Both the position numbers and the translations under genes were made by a program. Below are positions 4,294 to 6,668 of a stretch of 6,668 nucleotides of DNA, in pieces; position 1 is the first letter of the stretch, and each line of letters opens with the position of its first letter. Location of the stretch: the NCBI GenBank assembly GCA_015484985.1, contig WFUL01000054.1, forward strand, positions 1 through 6,668, read 5' to 3'. This DNA comes from Anaerolineales bacterium. Lineage in GTDB: Bacteria; Chloroflexota; Anaerolineae; Anaerolineales; DRMV01. The notes under the pieces were generated by a model. That model was given only the letters and a program-made list of their open reading frames with translations. It did no database searches and had not been told where the DNA came from.

Positions 4294-6090
4294 ATGAGGA
4301 AGGACTGGCAGGCCTGGGTTCAGGAGCGGCGGGCGCTCATTGATGTGGCCATGGGGCGCGCGCCCGCGGATATCGTGCTGCGCAACGGCCGATGGGTCAG
4401 TGTGCAGACGGGGGAAATCCTGCCCGGTACGGACATCGCCATCAAGGGCCAGCGCATCGCGTATATCGGCCCCGATGCCTCCCACACCATCGGTGAGGAC
4501 ACTCAGGTGGTGGATGTGGACGGTCTGTATATGACCCCCGGCCTTTTGGATGCCCATATGCACATCGAATCGGGCATGGTCACGGTGACGGAATTCGTGC
4601 GTGCTGTGGTTCCCTGGGGAACCACGGGGATGTTCGTCGACCCGCATGAAATCGCCAATGTCTTTGGGCTGGAGGGCATTCGCCTTATGGTGGAAGAAGC
4701 CCGGCAGCAGCCCATCCACGTTTGGGTGCAGGTGCCCTCCTGTGTACCCTCTGCGCCCGGTCTGGAAACCCCCGGCGCGACCATTGGACCGGAGGAAGTG
4801 GCCGAGGCCTTGCAATGGGAAGGTGTGATTGGCCTGGGCGAGATGATGAACTTCCCGGGTGTGTTCAACGGCGACGAGAAAATGCTCGCGGAGATGGCCG
4901 TCACCTACCTGGCAGGGAAAACCGTGGGCGGCCATTACGCCTCTCACGACCTGGGCCTTCCCTTCCATGGCTACGCGGCCGGCGGTGCCGAGGACGACCA
5001 CGAGGGAACCCGCATGGAGGATGCCCTCGCCCGCGCCCGTCAGGGGATGAAAGTCATGATGCGTCTGGGTTCGGGATGGAAGGACGTCGCGGCCCAGGCG
5101 CGCGCCATCACCGAGGGTCGCCTGGACCCCCGCCGGTTCCTGCTCTGCACCGACGACTGTCATGCGGAAACTTTGGTGGAAGAAGGGCACATGGACCGGG
5201 TGGTGCGGGAGGCCATCGCCCAGGGTATCCCTCCCGTCGTGGCCATCCAGATGGCCACCCTCAACGTGGCCGAGCACTTCCGGGTGGACCGAGAGGTGGG
5301 CTTGTTGGCTCCGGGGCGGTATGCCGATATCCTGCTGGTCAGCGACCTGCCCTCCTTCCGGGTGGAACGGGTTATGGCCAAAGGGCGTTGGGTGGCGGAA
5401 AGAGGTCGCCTGCTCATTGACCTGCCCGTCTACACCTATCCCACCTGGGCCACCCAATCCGTCCGCCTGGCCCGCGCGTTGACCCCTCAGGACTTCGCGC
5501 TCCCCAGCCGTTCCAACCCCACGGTCAAGGCCCACGTCATCGGCGTGGTGGAGAACCAGGCACCTACTCGTCATCTCATTATGGAAGTGCCGGTGAATAG
5601 CGGTGAGGTGCATCCCAACATACAAATGGACATTGCCAAAGTGGCCCTGGTGGAGCGCCATCGGGGCACCGGCCAGGTGCAGGTAGGTCTGGTTCACGGT
5701 TTCGGCTTCACCGCACCCTGCGCCGTGGCCTCCACCGTAGCCCACGACAGCCATCACTTGCTGGTGGTAGGCACCGATGAGGAACAAATGGCCCTGGCGG
5801 TGAACAAACTGGCCGAAGTGGGAGGCGGCCAGGTGGTGGTCAAAGAGGGCGAGGTCATCGGCCTGGTGGAACTCCCCATTGCCGGGCTCATGTCCACCGA
5901 GCGGGCCGATGTGGTGGCCCACAAGGCCCGTAGTGTGCTGGAGGGCTTCCGGGCGTGTGGGTGCACCATGGAGAACCCCAACATGCAACTCAGCCTGCTG
6001 GCCCTGGTGGTCATTCCGGAACTGCGCATTTCGGATAAAGGCCTGGTGGACGTGACCCAGTTCCGGGTGATTCCGGTGCTGGAGGAGTGA
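4294..6090 (+). CDS. ade: Adenine deaminase
   Basis: A 598-residue amidohydrolase that converts adenine to hypoxanthine and ammonia in purine salvage (cytoplasmic, metal-dependent). Length is close to known Ade proteins (just under 600). The N-terminal small beta domain contains ADIVLRNGRWVSVQTGEILP (25-44). The metal-binding TIM barrel begins with TPGLLDAHMHIESG (81-94; His88 and His90). Further family landmarks are VDPHEIANVFG (115-125), VQVPSCVPSAPGLETPGA (145-162), GLGEMMNFPGV (180-190), GGH (His214), DDHEGT (234-239) and CTDDCH (285-290, the barrel-end Asp region). LLAPGRYADILLVSDL (337-352) is typical after the barrel. The C-terminal adenine deaminase domain has AHDSHH (483-488), as expected. 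The start at 4294 has AGGAGG at 4282-4287, 6 nt away; an upstream in-frame GTG at 4240 lies next to the terminator and has no such site. Where many Ade proteins read GHAPG, this one reads GHYAS, so substrate range should not be assumed identical. Confidence 0.92.
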   Translation: MRKDWQAWVQERRALIDVAMGRAPADIVLRNGRWVSVQTGEILPGTDIAIKGQRIAYIGPDASHTIGEDTQVVDVDGLYMTPGLLDAHMHIESGMVTVTEFVRAVVPWGTTGMFVDPHEIANVFGLEGIRLMVEEARQQPIHVWVQVPSCVPSAPGLETPGATIGPEEVAEALQWEGVIGLGEMMNFPGVFNGDEKMLAEMAVTYLAGKTVGGHYASHDLGLPFHGYAAGGAEDDHEGTRMEDALARARQGMKVMMRLGSGWKDVAAQARAITEGRLDPRRFLLCTDDCHAETLVEEGHMDRVVREAIAQGIPPVVAIQMATLNVAEHFRVDREVGLLAPGRYADILLVSDLPSFRVERVMAKGRWVAERGRLLIDLPVYTYPTWATQSVRLARALTPQDFALPSRSNPTVKAHVIGVVENQAPTRHLIMEVPVNSGEVHPNIQMDIAKVALVERHRGTGQVQVGLVHGFGFTAPCAVASTVAHDSHHLLVVGTDEEQMALAVNKLAEVGGGQVVVKEGEVIGLVELPIAGLMSTERADVVAHKARSVLEGFRACGCTMENPNMQLSLLALVVIPELRISDKGLVDVTQFRVIPVLEE

Positions 6091-6122
6091 CGGGCAGCGC
6101 TTCTTCATCAAGAAAAGAAATC

Positions 6123-6155
6123 GTGGTGTGGGGCAGCTTCGCCGCCCCACACCAC
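6123..6155. terminator. Probable bidirectional terminator between convergent genes
   Basis: Perfect 12-bp arms GTGGTGTGGGGC (6123-6134) and GCCCCACACCAC (6144-6155) enclose a 9-nt loop that can add two G-C pairs around TTC. The minus-strand side is followed by a T-rich tract (GATTTCTTTTCTT, complement of 6110-6122), good for ending the patatin gene. The plus-strand side has only AATTCCTT. It lies 32 nt after the ade stop and 69 nt after the patatin stop on their respective strands. Confidence 0.75.
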
Positions 6156-6224
6156 AATTCCTTCCCCTCTACGGTCCTGTGTCCGGTTCGGTCTGGGCGA
6201 AATCGGAGCCTCATCGAAGCGAGA

Positions 6225-6668
6225 CTAAGGCGCGGGCAGGAAAATCACGTCGCTGAAGTCGTCTTGATGTCGCGCCGGCACCCTCCACCGCCTCAGGATA
6301 TGTCGAATGGTCGGGAGCGCCTGTAGCGCGGCTTCCCGGCCTCGTTGCCAAATGACTTGGGGGTCCACGTCTCGGGCCAGCGCGGTGAACTCGGCCAGGG
6401 GCACCCGGACGGTTACCTCTGGCCGGTCCAACTTGAGGCGCATATAGGTCAGGGAAGACGCGGACATATCCGCGGCCCGCAGGAAGAAGGCCAGGGCCTG
6501 GGTATAACGCCATCGTTTCAGCAAGCCCCCCAGCATGGGAATGCGTTCCCCAAGGGTGGGCAGGGGACGTCGTCCCAGTTCTTCGGGAGGCGTGGTCAGC
6601 ACCACTGCGACCACGGGTGCGTCGGGGGCCAGCCACCGGGCCAGACGTACGGGCACGTTGTCCAGCAC
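6225..6668 (-). CDS. Patatin-like phospholipase, C-terminal part (5' end beyond window)
   Basis: The last ~147 codons of a protein whose beginning lies past the right edge; the first codon in view (GTG at 6668) is probably an internal Val. Patatin-like enzymes (RssA/NTE family) are Ser-Asp dyad lipid acyl hydrolases with GxSxG early and DG[GA] late. The visible start VLDNVPVRLARWLAPDAPVVAVVL matches the segment that directly follows the catalytic DG[GA] (consensus: a few residues, N-x-P-V, then a strand of hydrophobic residues). Near the end, DVDPQVIWQRGREAALQALPTIRHIL resembles the closing helix of this family. The catalytic residues themselves are outside the window, so the call rests on these two blocks. 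The gene is convergent with ade, and a shared hairpin separates them. Confidence 0.68.
   Translation of the reverse strand: MLDNVPVRLARWLAPDAPVVAVVLTTPPEELGRRPLPTLGERIPMLGGLLKRWRYTQALAFFLRAADMSASSLTYMRLKLDRPEVTVRVPLAEFTALARDVDPQVIWQRGREAALQALPTIRHILRRWRVPARHQDDFSDVIFLPAP

Noticed and set aside
4722..5420. A 232-codon plus-strand frame inside ade
   Set aside because: Arg/Gly/Pro-rich frameshifted shadow of ade with no ribosome site.
4273..6150. A 625-codon open frame on the minus strand opposite adenine deaminase
   Set aside because: It mirrors the ade gene almost end to end, has a His/Gly-rich, family-less product, and reflects GC-biased third positions. The plus-strand protein has clear family motifs.

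Overview
The window is GC-rich, gene-dense bacterial DNA. It encodes a bifunctional class A penicillin-binding protein, so the host makes peptidoglycan. Gene style and content (slipin, stand-alone NuoG-like ferredoxin, long adenine deaminase, strong AGGAGG Shine-Dalgarno sites) would fit a Chloroflexota/Anaerolineae-type bacterium. That assignment is inference; no rRNA or tRNA is present to settle it.

Layout, left to right. (1) Minus strand, 2019 down to 1: a MaoC-like hot-dog hydratase followed, with an ATGA-type overlap, by a class A PBP that runs off the left edge. A near-consensus sigma-70 promoter (2054-2082) serves this pair. (2) 2020-2518: a 499-base divergent intergenic region that is not empty. 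It holds two diverged direct copies of a ~75-nt repeat (2083-2157 and 2374-2447). Between them lies a 124-bp imperfect palindrome (2256-2379) with a perfect 21-bp hairpin at its centre (2296-2340), followed on the minus strand by six T. (3) Plus strand, 2519-4179: a [2Fe-2S]/2x[4Fe-4S] NuoG/HoxU-like ferredoxin and, overlapping it by 4 nt, an SPFH/slipin membrane protein; a clear intrinsic terminator (4200-4235) closes this pair. (4) Plus strand, 4294-6090: a complete adenine deaminase, whose Shine-Dalgarno overlaps one arm of an 8-bp inverted repeat. (5) 6091-6224: a short convergent intergenic region with a probable bidirectional terminator. (6) Minus strand, 6668 down to 6225: the C-terminal part of a patatin-like phospholipase, cut by the right edge.

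Two themes stand out functionally. The minus-strand pair couples an acyl-CoA hydratase-like enzyme to cell-wall synthesis by translational overlap, with no obvious biochemical link. The plus-strand pair couples an electron-transfer Fe-S protein, which has lost the usual His-Cys cluster ligands, to a membrane scaffold protein. Slipins are usually paired with NfeD, which is absent here. The adenine deaminase (purine salvage) and the patatin are separate units. The most unusual DNA is the repeat/palindrome array in the divergent intergenic region.
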